The notes beneath the pieces are model-generated. The model was not told where the DNA came from and did not search any database. It saw nothing but the letters and a program-made list of their open reading frames with translations. The position numbers were made by a program, and so were the translations under genes. Shown in pieces: positions 46,580 through 56,312 of a DNA stretch of 64,000 nt (within the stretch, counting starts at the first letter, position 1; each line of letters opens with the position of its first letter). This DNA comes from Flavobacterium jejuense (GTDB taxonomy: Bacteria > Bacteroidota > Bacteroidia > Flavobacteriales > Flavobacteriaceae): positions 1 to 64,000 of the forward strand of contig NZ_VEVQ02000011.1 in NCBI RefSeq assembly GCF_006491595.2. Direction: 5' to 3'.

Positions 46580-48496
46580 CTATTTTTTTATAAATTTTTT
46601 ATGAATTACACCTTCTGAAGTACTTATTTTAGCAAAATGAATCCCATTAGTTAATGTTTCAATTGAAAAATCTTTAGCATGATTTGTTAAAACTAACTGA
46701 CCTAAAGCATTGTAACATTCTATTTTTTCAATAGTGATAGTGCTTGGAAGTTGAATGTGTAAGTTTTTATTAGATGGATTCGGATATAATGTAACTATTT
46801 CTGCTAATTCAAAATTTTCATTACCTAAAGTAGTGATATTATTTCTTGAAATAATATGGCTATTTGGGTCAAATTCAACACCAGTTATAGGAAACGGGAC
46901 AGAAACAATAAACTCTTGTCCATCAAATTGATGATTCACAATTACATCATAAGTCTGACCAGTACTGTTTATTAATCTTATTTCTAGAGGCATTTCGAAA
47001 TAGGAAACACTAGCATCAGATTGTGTTTGTGAAATGGTAATTTTGGCTTGACCATTTCCCCAATTTTGAGCTGTAACAGTATAGCTAGGATAGCCTTCTC
47101 CATACAACCAATCATTAAAATACTCGTCTAAATTACTTCCAAATACAGCTTCTAAATGCGATTTTAAGTCATCAGTAACAGCATATTTATAAGCGAGATT
47201 GGAATCTGCTAAATAATTTTTGATTGCTTGAAAAAAGGCAGCATCTCCCATTTTCCATCGAAGCATATGAATGACCATAGCTCCTTTATTATAACTTAAT
47301 CTACTGCTGAAAATTCTATTTACGTTTAAAGCTTCTGTGTCAGTAAGGTAAACAGCACCTGTGGTTTGAGAAGTTATATTGTTTATTTTTCCATTTTTCC
47401 AAGAAACAAAAGAGGATGCACCATCTAAATTTTCTACTACTAAACCAGATAAATATTCAGCAAAACCTTCGTTTAACCAAATGTCTTTCCATGAGCCGCA
47501 AGTAACTTTGTCACCAAACCATTGATGAGCCAATTCGTGAGCAATTAAATTTCTTCCAAAACTATTCATGAATGAAACAGTGGTATGTTCCATTCCTCCA
47601 CCCCAACCAAATTGTGCATGACCATATTTTTCATTATGAAAAGGATAAGGCTCAAATAAGGTTTCGTAAACATTCATTATAGGTAATGTTTGAGCCAATT
47701 GGGTTTGAGCGCTTGAAAAATTTTCTGGATAAATGTAATTTACAATAGGGAAATCGTTTGGAATAGTTCCTGCTGTTTGAGTAAAAACTTGATAATTAGT
47801 TACTGCTATTGCAACTAAATAGGCAGGTATGGCATAACCATGATGAAAGTGAGTGGTTTTTGTCCCATTTCCATTATCAATAGCGGATTGTTCTAAGCCA
47901 TTAGAAACACTAACATAAGCTATTGGAGCTGTGATATAGACGTCAATGCTTTCTATTTTGTCACTTAAGTCTTGTTTACATGGCCACCAATCTCTTGCGC
48001 CAAATGGTTCAGAAAGAGTATAAATTATTGGGGTTCCGTTATGAGTTGACGTAGTAAAAGCGGCTTCACCTGATGCTGGAGCACCAGAATAAGTAATAAC
48101 AACGGTTCCATTATTTCCAGTTGAAATTGTAGTAGGTAAAGTAATTACCAGTTCGTTATTTGCGTTCTGTATAAATGATAACGAATTGCTATTCATAGTA
48201 ACAGAACTAACAGTTAATTGATTTGTTAAATCAAATGTGACCATATTCATATCTGACAAAGCAGTAAATGTGGTAGTTACTTGTCCTGAAATGTTATAAA
48301 CTGCCGGATCAACTTCAAAACGTAATTCTTGGTAGGTTACGTCATAATTTTGAGTATTAGGATTTACCTGAATATTTTGTAAAGAAGAAGCTGATTTCAT
48401 TTCTGCTTCAACCATTCTATTAAATTCTTCGCTTTCAATTTGAGAATAACTTGCGATTGAAAGTAATATTAAAAGAGGTAAAAGATATTTTTTCAT
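46580..48496 (-). CDS. Secreted M1-family aminopeptidase with T9SS sorting domain
   Basis: The 638-residue protein has a signal peptide (1-18), an M1 N-terminal beta domain and a gluzincin catalytic domain. The motif HELAHQWFGD and downstream NEGFAEYLSG (about 318-345) supply two histidines and a glutamate for zinc. GGMEH upstream matches the GxMEN exopeptidase motif, with His in place of Asn. The C-terminal domain has VTLYPNPSNKNLHI and GIHFAKI, the T9SS type A signal. It probably trims peptides outside the cell. It has its own terminator. Confidence 0.93.
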   Translation of the reverse strand: MKKYLLPLLILLSIASYSQIESEEFNRMVEAEMKSASSLQNIQVNPNTQNYDVTYQELRFEVDPAVYNISGQVTTTFTALSDMNMVTFDLTNQLTVSSVTMNSNSLSFIQNANNELVITLPTTISTGNNGTVVITYSGAPASGEAAFTTSTHNGTPIIYTLSEPFGARDWWPCKQDLSDKIESIDVYITAPIAYVSVSNGLEQSAIDNGNGTKTTHFHHGYAIPAYLVAIAVTNYQVFTQTAGTIPNDFPIVNYIYPENFSSAQTQLAQTLPIMNVYETLFEPYPFHNEKYGHAQFGWGGGMEHTTVSFMNSFGRNLIAHELAHQWFGDKVTCGSWKDIWLNEGFAEYLSGLVVENLDGASSFVSWKNGKINNITSQTTGAVYLTDTEALNVNRIFSSRLSYNKGAMVIHMLRWKMGDAAFFQAIKNYLADSNLAYKYAVTDDLKSHLEAVFGSNLDEYFNDWLYGEGYPSYTVTAQNWGNGQAKITISQTQSDASVSYFEMPLEIRLINSTGQTYDVIVNHQFDGQEFIVSVPFPITGVEFDPNSHIISRNNITTLGNENFELAEIVTLYPNPSNKNLHIQLPSTITIEKIECYNALGQLVLTNHAKDFSIETLTNGIHFAKISTSEGVIHKKFIKK

Positions 48497-48565
48497 TTAT
48501 GTGTTTTTTGAATTTTAATAAAATACTTTTTTGCTAAAGTATTAATTTTTTTAAGAAAAAATATA

Positions 48566-48592
48566 AATAAAAAAAGACTGCAATAAGCAGTC
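48566..48592 (-). terminator. Terminator after the SusD-like gene
   Basis: GACTGC (48576-48581) and GCAGTC (48587-48592) form a stem around AATAA. On the minus strand it is followed by seven T, 38 bases after the stop codon. Confidence 0.75.
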
Positions 48593-48630
48593 CTTTAAAT
48601 AACTAAACAAATTTGAGACCCAAGAAATAC

Positions 48631-50196
48631 TTACCAGCCTGGGTTTTGTTGGGTTGCTAAAGTTGGATTTGAATTTAATTCAACTTGTGGTATTGGCCAT
48701 AAAAATTTAAAATTATTTCCAGGAATAGCATCTACACCTAAAGGACCAGTGTAAGGTGTTCCTAATGTAAAAGTTGCTGCTGCTGGGTTACCATTAGCTA
48801 TTTTAGCAGGAATTCCATCAATTGGGAACAAGTTGTCTCCTTGAAGTCTGTGTATGTCTCCCCATCTTTTTCCTTCCATTAAAAATTCAATTCTTCTTTC
48901 TTTTAAAATGGCACCAACAAGTTCAGTAGCGTCTGCAAAAGTAGATGCTGTGTATGCTTGTGTTGTAGGATTTGCTAATGAACGATTTCTCACTGTATTT
49001 AGTCTATTTAGAGATTCAGTTAAATCAGGAGAAGTTTTTCTGGCATAAGCTTCTGCCATATTTAATAAGACTTCTGCGTATCTAATTACTGGAGCTGCAT
49101 CAGTATAATTTACTCCATCTCTATATTTAGCTGTGTATTTTCTTCCTGAAAATGTAAACACCATTCCATCAGGATTATTATCTGAATCATAAGTTTCATT
49201 TCTTCTTTTGTCATCAACTAACCAGCTTGGATCTCTCCAGATAATAGGACTGATACAAACAAGTCTTCTTCTGTTGTATTGAGAGGCTAATGCAGCATTT
49301 ACACCAGGATTATTAGTTGAAGCATGGAGAATTGAAAAAATCGATTCAGTATTTGCATAATTATTGTCAAAAACTCCGTCTGGCTCAGCAGTCAAAGTAT
49401 AAGCGGTTAATTTATTACCTTCTAGGATTACATTATTCCAATCCCTCTTATGTAAGTATACTCTAGTTTTAAATGCAATAGCTGCATCTTTTGAAGCTTT
49501 TGTTAATTGGGTATTTGATATTTTAGCTTCAGCATCATCTAAATCCGCAAGAATTTTCGCATAACATTCAGCTACTGTATTTCTTGGTTTTAATAATTCT
49601 GAGTCAATTTCATTTTGAGTATTAATTCCTACTTCTCTATATGGTATGCCTAGGTGTGTTGCTCCTGAAGTTGTACTATAAGTTCTAGCAAAATGATTTA
49701 ATAATTCAAAGTGAGTGATGGCTCTTAAAAATTTGGATTGACCAATGTAGTTGTCTGCATCACTTTGAGAGATAATTCCATTTGCTGCTGCAGTTGTAAC
49801 TCCTTCAATCATTAAATTACATCTATTGATTAGTCGATAACCGTCTATCCAATAATAAACATTATTAGCTGTTGTAGCATCATATGTTGCAGTGTAAGTT
49901 AATTGATAAAAAGTTGCAGTATTAACAACGTCTTCTCCTCTACAATCGTCTTGCTCAACAAAAGCTGCTCCCCAAATATATCCTCTACCTCCATTTGGAT
50001 TTGTAGAATTATATTGACCAATTGCAGCGGCATTATAAACACCATTCATTGAGCTCTCAATTAAAGATGGTGATGAAAAAGCATCTTCAATAGAAATGTT
50101 GTTTACTGGGCTTAAATCTAGTATAGCTTCTTCAGAACAAGAGCATAGACTAAATATAAAAACAGAGATTCCTAAAATTTTAATTATATTTTTCAT
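48631..50196 (-). CDS. SusD/RagB family outer-membrane lipoprotein
   Basis: The 521-residue protein has a lipoprotein signal with FSLCSCSEE as the lipobox region, and SusD features: a TPR-like helical core, YIGQSKFLRAITHFELL, ADLDDAEAKI, PVIRYAEVLLNMAEAYA and LKERRIEFLMEGKRWGDIHR near the end. It forms the lid on the SusC channel encoded 10 bp upstream. The nutrient is unknown; there is no adjacent glycosidase or sensor gene to suggest it. Confidence 0.95.
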   Translation of the reverse strand: MKNIIKILGISVFIFSLCSCSEEAILDLSPVNNISIEDAFSSPSLIESSMNGVYNAAAIGQYNSTNPNGGRGYIWGAAFVEQDDCRGEDVVNTATFYQLTYTATYDATTANNVYYWIDGYRLINRCNLMIEGVTTAAANGIISQSDADNYIGQSKFLRAITHFELLNHFARTYSTTSGATHLGIPYREVGINTQNEIDSELLKPRNTVAECYAKILADLDDAEAKISNTQLTKASKDAAIAFKTRVYLHKRDWNNVILEGNKLTAYTLTAEPDGVFDNNYANTESIFSILHASTNNPGVNAALASQYNRRRLVCISPIIWRDPSWLVDDKRRNETYDSDNNPDGMVFTFSGRKYTAKYRDGVNYTDAAPVIRYAEVLLNMAEAYARKTSPDLTESLNRLNTVRNRSLANPTTQAYTASTFADATELVGAILKERRIEFLMEGKRWGDIHRLQGDNLFPIDGIPAKIANGNPAAATFTLGTPYTGPLGVDAIPGNNFKFLWPIPQVELNSNPTLATQQNPGW

Positions 50197-50206
50197 ATTC
50201 TTTTTT

Positions 50207-53200
50207 TTATAATTTTACGTTTACTCCAAATGAAACAATTTTAGCTCGAGGTGTTCCATTTAAGTCAACTCCTGAAGTTTCCATTTCTGGATTTAAACCT
50301 TTGTATTTAGTAATCATTAACATGTTTTGAGCTTGAACAAAGAATCTAAAAGAATCAACTCTTACTAAATCAGTTATTGTCTTAGGGAAACTATATCCTA
50401 AAGAAATATTGTCTAAACTTATAAAATCTGCATCCTCAACAAAGCGTGTAGAGGCATTACCTGTTAGGTTTACAAATGTGTTGCCACTTGCATATAACAT
50501 TGGTGTAACTCCGTCTCCTGGCTCATCAATACTTTGCCATCTTCCAAGTATTTCAGTACTGTTGTTGTTTAAATTTTGAGTAACTAAATCTCTTCTTGTT
50601 GAATTGAAAATTTTATTTCCTCCACTGAATCTAAATAAGAAACTTAAATCTAAATTTTTATAAAAAAAGGTTGAGTTAAAACCACCATAATAGGTAGGTA
50701 GTGTATTGCCAAGTATTTTTTTGTCTACGGCAGCTAATGATGATGCTGTGCTTAAATCAGTAGGATTGTTCGGATCAAACACAAAATAGGTACTTGTAGG
50801 GATATTTCCTTGTACTAAAGTTCCATCTGCTTTATAATAAACTGGGTTGCCATTAGCTGGATTGACACCCCAATATTCATAACCATAAAGTGAATTTATT
50901 GATTCCCCTTGTCTTATAATAATATTTTGACTTATATTGGCATCTGTACTTGAACCTCCTATTATGTCTGCACTATTATTAGGTAGCGATGTTATTTCGT
51001 TTTTGGTCAAAGTTAGATTTGCAGCTAAATTCCATCTAAAGTTATCTTTGTTTATTACATTGTAGTCAACAGAGAATTCGAGCCCTTTATTTAGCGATGC
51101 TCCAATGTTTTTAGAAATAAAATTGCTTGGAACTCCTAAGGATTGAGCTACAGGAACTTGTAGAATTAAACCATCAATGTCATTTTTAAAATAATCAACA
51201 GTTATTTTTAATTTATTCTTGAATAGGGCTATATCTACACCAAAATCTGTCTTTTTGCTAGATTCCCATTTTAATTGATCGTTTCCAAATTGAGAAAAAG
51301 CAATACCGTTATTTGTCCCATATTGAGAAGCAGTAGTTAAACCTAAATAAGGATAGCTACCTATATCAATGTTACCTACTTGAGAATAGGAACCTCTAAT
51401 TTTAAATTCAGAAACATATTCATTAATACTTTGCATAAATTCTTCATTAGCAACATTCCATCCAGCTGAGTACCCTGTGAATGTATTCCATCTATTTTGA
51501 TCGCTTAAATTTGAAATACCATCACGTCTATATGAACCTTGTATGAAATATTTCTGATTATAATTATAAGAAAGTCTGCCTATGTAGGATATAATTCCAC
51601 TTTCAAATACACTACCACCAGATTCTTGAGTTCCGTATGAACCTGTAACTAGGTTTTGGTTGTAGAATTCATCTAATAAATCTGTTCCATTGCCAAAGAA
51701 ATATTGGCTTTTTTGCTTTTGATATTCAGTAACTAAAGTTGCAGAAACATTGTGCTTATTTAAAAATGTTTTATTGTAAGTTAAATTGTTTTGCCAGTTC
51801 CATCTCAATAGTTCAGTGTTGTCATTTTGTAACCTTCCATTAGATCCTCTTCCGTCTCCGTGTACAGGATTCCAATATAAAAAGCCACCTGTGATAGGAT
51901 TATCTACACTTGCTTGTACTCTGAAGTTTAAATCTTTAGTAAGTTTAGCAGAAGCAAATACGTTTGCTAAAGTTCTATTGACTTTTGAGTAATATCTATT
52001 ATGGTCTAAGACATAAACTATATTCGTGATATTGTCTCCTACTGGGTCTGTGTTGTCCCATTGTCCAACTACTGAATTATCACTAGATAAATTATAACCA
52101 GTTGGGTGTGAAGGGTCGTAAATAGGAGTGTTTGGTAGTTGTTTAGTGGCGTTATAAATATTTCCAGACAATGAGCTTCCACCAATATTTAATCCATCAT
52201 ACTCCGTTCTTGTAAGGGAGACACCAGTTCCAATTGTTAGCCATTTATTTAAATCATGTTCAATGTTGGTTCTAATATTGTAACGAGCCATTGAATTAGA
52301 GATAGCTATTCCATCTTGTTGTGTGTAACCAATAGATAAGAAGTATTTAGTTTTATCTGAGCCACCATTAAAAGATAAGTTATGACTCATTTGTAAAGCG
52401 CTTTTGTTTAGTACTGCTGCTTGCCAGTCTGTGTTATAGTCACTTCCAATAGCCCAAGGATTTTGTCCTCTATTTGTTCTCTTTTCATTTGCAATTGTTA
52501 AAAAATCACTTGTTTTTAACAAGTCAAATGTTTCAACAGCAGAAGCAAACCCTATAACATTGTCGTAGTTTACTTGCATTGTGCCTTTTTTACCTTTTTT
52601 AGTTGTAATTAAAATTACACCATTTGCTCCTCTAGAGCCATAAATTGCGGTAGCTGCACCGTCTTTTAAAATGTCATATGTTTCAATATCATTTGGATTT
52701 AAATCGGCCAATGCATTTGTGTTAGCATAACCTCCAATGTCTCCTGTATAAACAGGTAAGCCATCTATTACAACTAAAGGATAAGTTCCAGAATTAATAG
52801 AAGAAACACCTCTAATTCTAATTCTAGGAACTGAACCGATAATTCCATTTGAAGTTGTAATTTGAACACCCGCAGATCTACCTGCTAGTTGACTTTCAAA
52901 ACTAGGGGTAACTAAGTTCTGTATAGCGCTTCCTTTTACTTGAGATACTGATCCAGTAACATCACTTTTCTTTTGTGTTCCATAACCAATGACAACAATC
53001 GTCTCAAGCTCTGCAACATCTTCTTCCAATGTAACATTTACAATAGAGCCAGTTACAATAACTTCTTTGTTTTTAAAACTTACATAAGAGAAAATTAAAA
53101 CATCTCCTTGATTAGCATTAATTGAATAACCACCATCAAAATTAGTAGTTGTTCCTTTTTTGGTGCCTTTTACAGTTACATTTGCCCCAGATAGAGGGCC

Positions 53201-53305
53201 AATGGCATCAGAAACGACTCCTGTTATAGTTTTTTCCTGTGCGAAGGAAAACTGTAATAAAAACGCAATTATAAGCGTCAGAATCCATTTAAAATTAAAT
53301 TTCAT
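50207..53305 (-). CDS. SusC/RagA family TonB-dependent transporter
   Basis: The 1032-residue protein has a signal peptide (about 1-22) and a carboxypeptidase-like beta-sandwich domain (TGVVSDAIGPLSGANVTVKG, about 28-100). The SusC signature follows (GYGTQKKSDVTGSVSQVKG), then the plug (PRIRIRGVSSINSG, DGAATAIYGSRGANGVILI) and a 22-strand barrel ending in IVSFGVNVKL. It imports a large ligand, driven by TonB, with the SusD partner. The pair is transcribed together, transporter first. Confidence 0.96.
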   Translation of the reverse strand: MKFNFKWILTLIIAFLLQFSFAQEKTITGVVSDAIGPLSGANVTVKGTKKGTTTNFDGGYSINANQGDVLIFSYVSFKNKEVIVTGSIVNVTLEEDVAELETIVVIGYGTQKKSDVTGSVSQVKGSAIQNLVTPSFESQLAGRSAGVQITTSNGIIGSVPRIRIRGVSSINSGTYPLVVIDGLPVYTGDIGGYANTNALADLNPNDIETYDILKDGAATAIYGSRGANGVILITTKKGKKGTMQVNYDNVIGFASAVETFDLLKTSDFLTIANEKRTNRGQNPWAIGSDYNTDWQAAVLNKSALQMSHNLSFNGGSDKTKYFLSIGYTQQDGIAISNSMARYNIRTNIEHDLNKWLTIGTGVSLTRTEYDGLNIGGSSLSGNIYNATKQLPNTPIYDPSHPTGYNLSSDNSVVGQWDNTDPVGDNITNIVYVLDHNRYYSKVNRTLANVFASAKLTKDLNFRVQASVDNPITGGFLYWNPVHGDGRGSNGRLQNDNTELLRWNWQNNLTYNKTFLNKHNVSATLVTEYQKQKSQYFFGNGTDLLDEFYNQNLVTGSYGTQESGGSVFESGIISYIGRLSYNYNQKYFIQGSYRRDGISNLSDQNRWNTFTGYSAGWNVANEEFMQSINEYVSEFKIRGSYSQVGNIDIGSYPYLGLTTASQYGTNNGIAFSQFGNDQLKWESSKKTDFGVDIALFKNKLKITVDYFKNDIDGLILQVPVAQSLGVPSNFISKNIGASLNKGLEFSVDYNVINKDNFRWNLAANLTLTKNEITSLPNNSADIIGGSSTDANISQNIIIRQGESINSLYGYEYWGVNPANGNPVYYKADGTLVQGNIPTSTYFVFDPNNPTDLSTASSLAAVDKKILGNTLPTYYGGFNSTFFYKNLDLSFLFRFSGGNKIFNSTRRDLVTQNLNNNSTEILGRWQSIDEPGDGVTPMLYASGNTFVNLTGNASTRFVEDADFISLDNISLGYSFPKTITDLVRVDSFRFFVQAQNMLMITKYKGLNPEMETSGVDLNGTPRAKIVSFGVNVKL

Positions 53306-53433
53306 ATTTCATATTTTGAATTGGTTATCGCAAAGATTATGAAATTTTTTTCACATTTAACTTTTTTTTAATAAAATTCTTTTGTTTTTTCTAAAAAAAA
53401 AACAGGTATGAGGTTTTTGTAAGTTTTTGGTGA

Positions 53434-53991
53434 TTAATATATGTTTTTTTGTGTCACAATAAAATCTAATTTAACATCATTTTTAAAAATATTATCAATT
53501 TTATCTTCATATTCAAAAAAAGATAGTCCAATTTTAACAATATCTTTTCGACATTCTAAAATAAACTTATCATAGAAACCTTTACCATAGCCTACGCGAT
53601 TCCCTTGTTTGTCATAAGCTAAAAGTGGAACAAAAACAACATCAATCATTTCTGGAGGAACTTTTAAGCCATTAATAGGTTCTGGAATATTGTACTCATT
53701 TTTCTTTATTTTGGTATTGTCGGTTAATAAGAAGTGAGTCATTGAAGTAGTTTTAAAATCAGATTTTGAAACCACAACTTCTTTGTCTTTTCCAGCTAGA
53801 ATTTGTAAAATGTATTCGGTATTTACTTCCTTTTGCTCTTCAATGGGTAAAAAAATATGATAATAAGTCTTATTCCAAATATCCATTTTTAGTAATTGAT
53901 TGGCTATAGCTAAACTTTTATCTTCAATTTCTTTTTGTGAAAGTTGCTGTCTTAATCTTTTGTATTTCTGTCTTAGTTCTTTTTTATTCAT
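53434..53991 (-). CDS. 5-formyltetrahydrofolate cyclo-ligase
   Basis: The 185-residue protein converts 5-formyl-THF to 5,10-methenyl-THF using ATP. It has the N-terminal basic helix KKELRQKYKRLRQQLS and the family motif VPLLAYDKQGNRVGYGKGFYDKF with the ATP-binding glycines. The length is normal. Its start overlaps the end of the decarboxylase gene by 8 bp, so the two are co-translated. Confidence 0.92.
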   Translation of the reverse strand: MNKKELRQKYKRLRQQLSQKEIEDKSLAIANQLLKMDIWNKTYYHIFLPIEEQKEVNTEYILQILAGKDKEVVVSKSDFKTTSMTHFLLTDNTKIKKNEYNIPEPINGLKVPPEMIDVVFVPLLAYDKQGNRVGYGKGFYDKFILECRKDIVKIGLSFFEYEDKIDNIFKNDVKLDFIVTQKNIY

Positions 53992-55222
53992 GAATAGAAA
54001 TTTTCAGTTCGTTTATAAAAGTAGTCAAATGTTCAATTTCTACATGATCCATTAAAACAATTTTGTACCATTTATTATGTTTGTTATGTTGTTGAGGGAC
54101 TAGGTCATATTTTTCTGCAATAGTTTCAGGTATGTTTTGAGAATGAATAGTAACAATATTCATGTATGGTTCTCTAAAATATTTTATTCCCAATTTATCC
54201 AATTCACTACATAAGAAATGAGTCCTCATCTGGAGAATGCTAATTTTTTCATACCAACCATGAGGACCATAAGTAAATAAAATCATCCATACAGCAACTG
54301 CATTTGCGCCTGAACGGCTCCCACAAAGTGTTAAATCCATTCCTTCTACATATTCTGCTTCTTTAGTCAATACATTTTCAATTAACCCTTTTCTACAAAT
54401 AAAAATACCTGTTCCATAAGGAGCTTGAAGCATTTTATGTGCATCAATTGTAATTGAACTTATTTTTGAATTGTTAAAATTAATTTCAGAAAGTTTGTTG
54501 CTAAATGGATACACAAAGCCTCCATAAGCACCATCTATATGCAGCTTATAATTTGCATTATGTTTTTCTAATATATTTGTGTAAATAGAAGGATCATCAA
54601 CAGATCCAAACATCGTTGTTCCCATATTGGCAACAGCTATAAAATATTTTTTACCAGTTAAAATTGCTTTAGCAATAATTTGATCTAATTTATCTTTTTG
54701 AATTTCTCTCGAGTCAAACGCTACAGGAATTTTTAACCAATCAATTTGTAATAAGTTTGAGCCTTTAGGAATAGAGTAATGAGTGTCTTCTGAAGTTAAA
54801 ATAGCAATCTCACTTAACTTAGCGTTAAAATGGTGCATAAAGTAATTTCTATAAACCCAGAGAGCTTGTATGTTGGCTTCGGTTCCTCCAGGAGCAATAT
54901 ATCCATCAAATTCTTTTTCCTTAGCATTAAAGATGTCTACGGCAAGAACATTTAAGACTTCTCTTTCAATTTCTTGTGTCCCATTAAAAGCTTTTTCTGA
55001 AGTTCCGAAAGTATGGCAACCAATGTTATTAGGATTGGCAACATAAGTTTGTAAGGTAGGTGCATCTCTTAAAAAAGGAGCATCATCATAAAAAACTTTT
55101 CCATCTAATTTTGATGCGGGGTAACCTAGAGAAGTGTCTTTAGAAAAATTTACATTTTCTTTTAGTGCTTCTTGTATTCTATTCTTTAACTGATCTTGTT
55201 TTAATTTTTTCCAGAATTGCAT
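53984..55222 (-). CDS. PLP-dependent group II decarboxylase-like protein
   Basis: The 412-residue protein is a fold-type I PLP enzyme of the glutamate/aromatic/histidine decarboxylase family. The PLP lysine lies in TIDAHKMLQAPYGTG (about residue 263), the aspartate and histidine of the cofactor pocket in LHIDGAYGGF, and GGTEANIQALW marks the N-terminal half. The substrate cannot be told from sequence; amino acid or amine metabolism is expected. The AstE-like gene lies 51 bp upstream on the same strand, giving a probable three-gene unit with the folate gene. Confidence 0.88.
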   Translation of the reverse strand: MQFWKKLKQDQLKNRIQEALKENVNFSKDTSLGYPASKLDGKVFYDDAPFLRDAPTLQTYVANPNNIGCHTFGTSEKAFNGTQEIEREVLNVLAVDIFNAKEKEFDGYIAPGGTEANIQALWVYRNYFMHHFNAKLSEIAILTSEDTHYSIPKGSNLLQIDWLKIPVAFDSREIQKDKLDQIIAKAILTGKKYFIAVANMGTTMFGSVDDPSIYTNILEKHNANYKLHIDGAYGGFVYPFSNKLSEINFNNSKISSITIDAHKMLQAPYGTGIFICRKGLIENVLTKEAEYVEGMDLTLCGSRSGANAVAVWMILFTYGPHGWYEKISILQMRTHFLCSELDKLGIKYFREPYMNIVTIHSQNIPETIAEKYDLVPQQHNKHNKWYKIVLMDHVEIEHLTTFINELKISIHE

Positions 55223-55273
55223 GTCTTTTTTTTACAAATTTACAATTTTGAAAATCTAGAAACATGATAAATG

Positions 55274-56239
55274 TTAGCTTTCTAAATGTGTTGTGATATG
55301 AAAAACAGCATCTCCTTGATAAACAATAGGGGCATCATTTACATTTATGATATAGCCATCATTTGGAGCTTTTAGTTTGTGTTCTACTTTTCCATAAGGA
55401 TCTGAAATTATAGCTAAAACGTCTCCTTTATTAACAAAGCTCCCTACTTTTATTAATCCGTGAAACATTCCAGAAAAATTAGCTCTAACCCAATTTGATT
55501 TTTCAATGTAAATAGTTTTCTCTGTGGCTGTTGTTGTTTCTTTTTTAGGATTCAACATATCTAAATGATATAAAAAACGTTTTACCCCATTAATTCCCTC
55601 AATTGTTATTGAATCATTTAAATCTAATGATTTTCCTCCTTCAAATAGTAACATTTTTACACCTAATTTTGTACAAGCATTTCTAAATGAGCCTGGAATA
55701 TTTTTTGAGAATAAAGTAAAAGGAGCATTGAAAACGCTGGCTAATTTTTTTAATTCAGGATTATTAGGTACTATTCTGATTTGAGAAGCATTGAATCGAC
55801 TAGCACCACCTGCATGAAAATCAACGGCATAATCTATATTTGGAATTATTTCACTAACTAAAAAATGAGCAAATCTGCTCGCTAATGATCCTGTTTTACT
55901 TCCTGGAAAGACACGATTTAAATCTCGTTTGTCTGGAAATTCTCTAGTTTGATTGATAAATCCAAAAATATTAATAATTGGAATACAAATTATAGTTCCT
56001 CGTTTAGGCTTGTTAATTTTTCTTCTAATAAGTTGTCTTATAATTTCTGTACCATTAATTTCATCACCATGTAAACAAGCACTAAACAAAACAGTTGGCC
56101 CATCAATCTTTGAGCGCTCAATAAAGATGGGAACTTTAAGTTTGTTCATCGTGTGTAGTTTTGCAATTTCTACTTCTATAGTTTTGCTTTCTCCAGGTAA
56201 AATACGTTCCCCTAATAAATAAATAGCCCTATCTTTCAT
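55274..56239 (-). CDS. Succinylglutamate desuccinylase/aspartoacylase family hydrolase
   Basis: The 321-residue protein is a zinc carboxypeptidase-fold deacylase. The metal ligands are in SACLHGDEINGTEI (His and Glu) and YAVDFHAGG (His). RDLNRVFPGS is the substrate-binding arginine segment, and the C-terminal beta domain has GLIKVGSFVNKGDVLA, a biotinyl-like hairpin. It hydrolyses an N-acyl amino acid or related amide; the exact substrate is unknown. It is first in a probable operon with the PLP decarboxylase and the folate gene. Confidence 0.88.
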   Translation of the reverse strand: MKDRAIYLLGERILPGESKTIEVEIAKLHTMNKLKVPIFIERSKIDGPTVLFSACLHGDEINGTEIIRQLIRRKINKPKRGTIICIPIINIFGFINQTREFPDKRDLNRVFPGSKTGSLASRFAHFLVSEIIPNIDYAVDFHAGGASRFNASQIRIVPNNPELKKLASVFNAPFTLFSKNIPGSFRNACTKLGVKMLLFEGGKSLDLNDSITIEGINGVKRFLYHLDMLNPKKETTTATEKTIYIEKSNWVRANFSGMFHGLIKVGSFVNKGDVLAIISDPYGKVEHKLKAPNDGYIINVNDAPIVYQGDAVFHITTHLES

Positions 56240-56312
56240 TATTGTCTTAATAATTTGATAAAAGTAGTAATTTATGTGTGTAATTAATATTCCTATTTTG
56301 TAATTTTGTTTA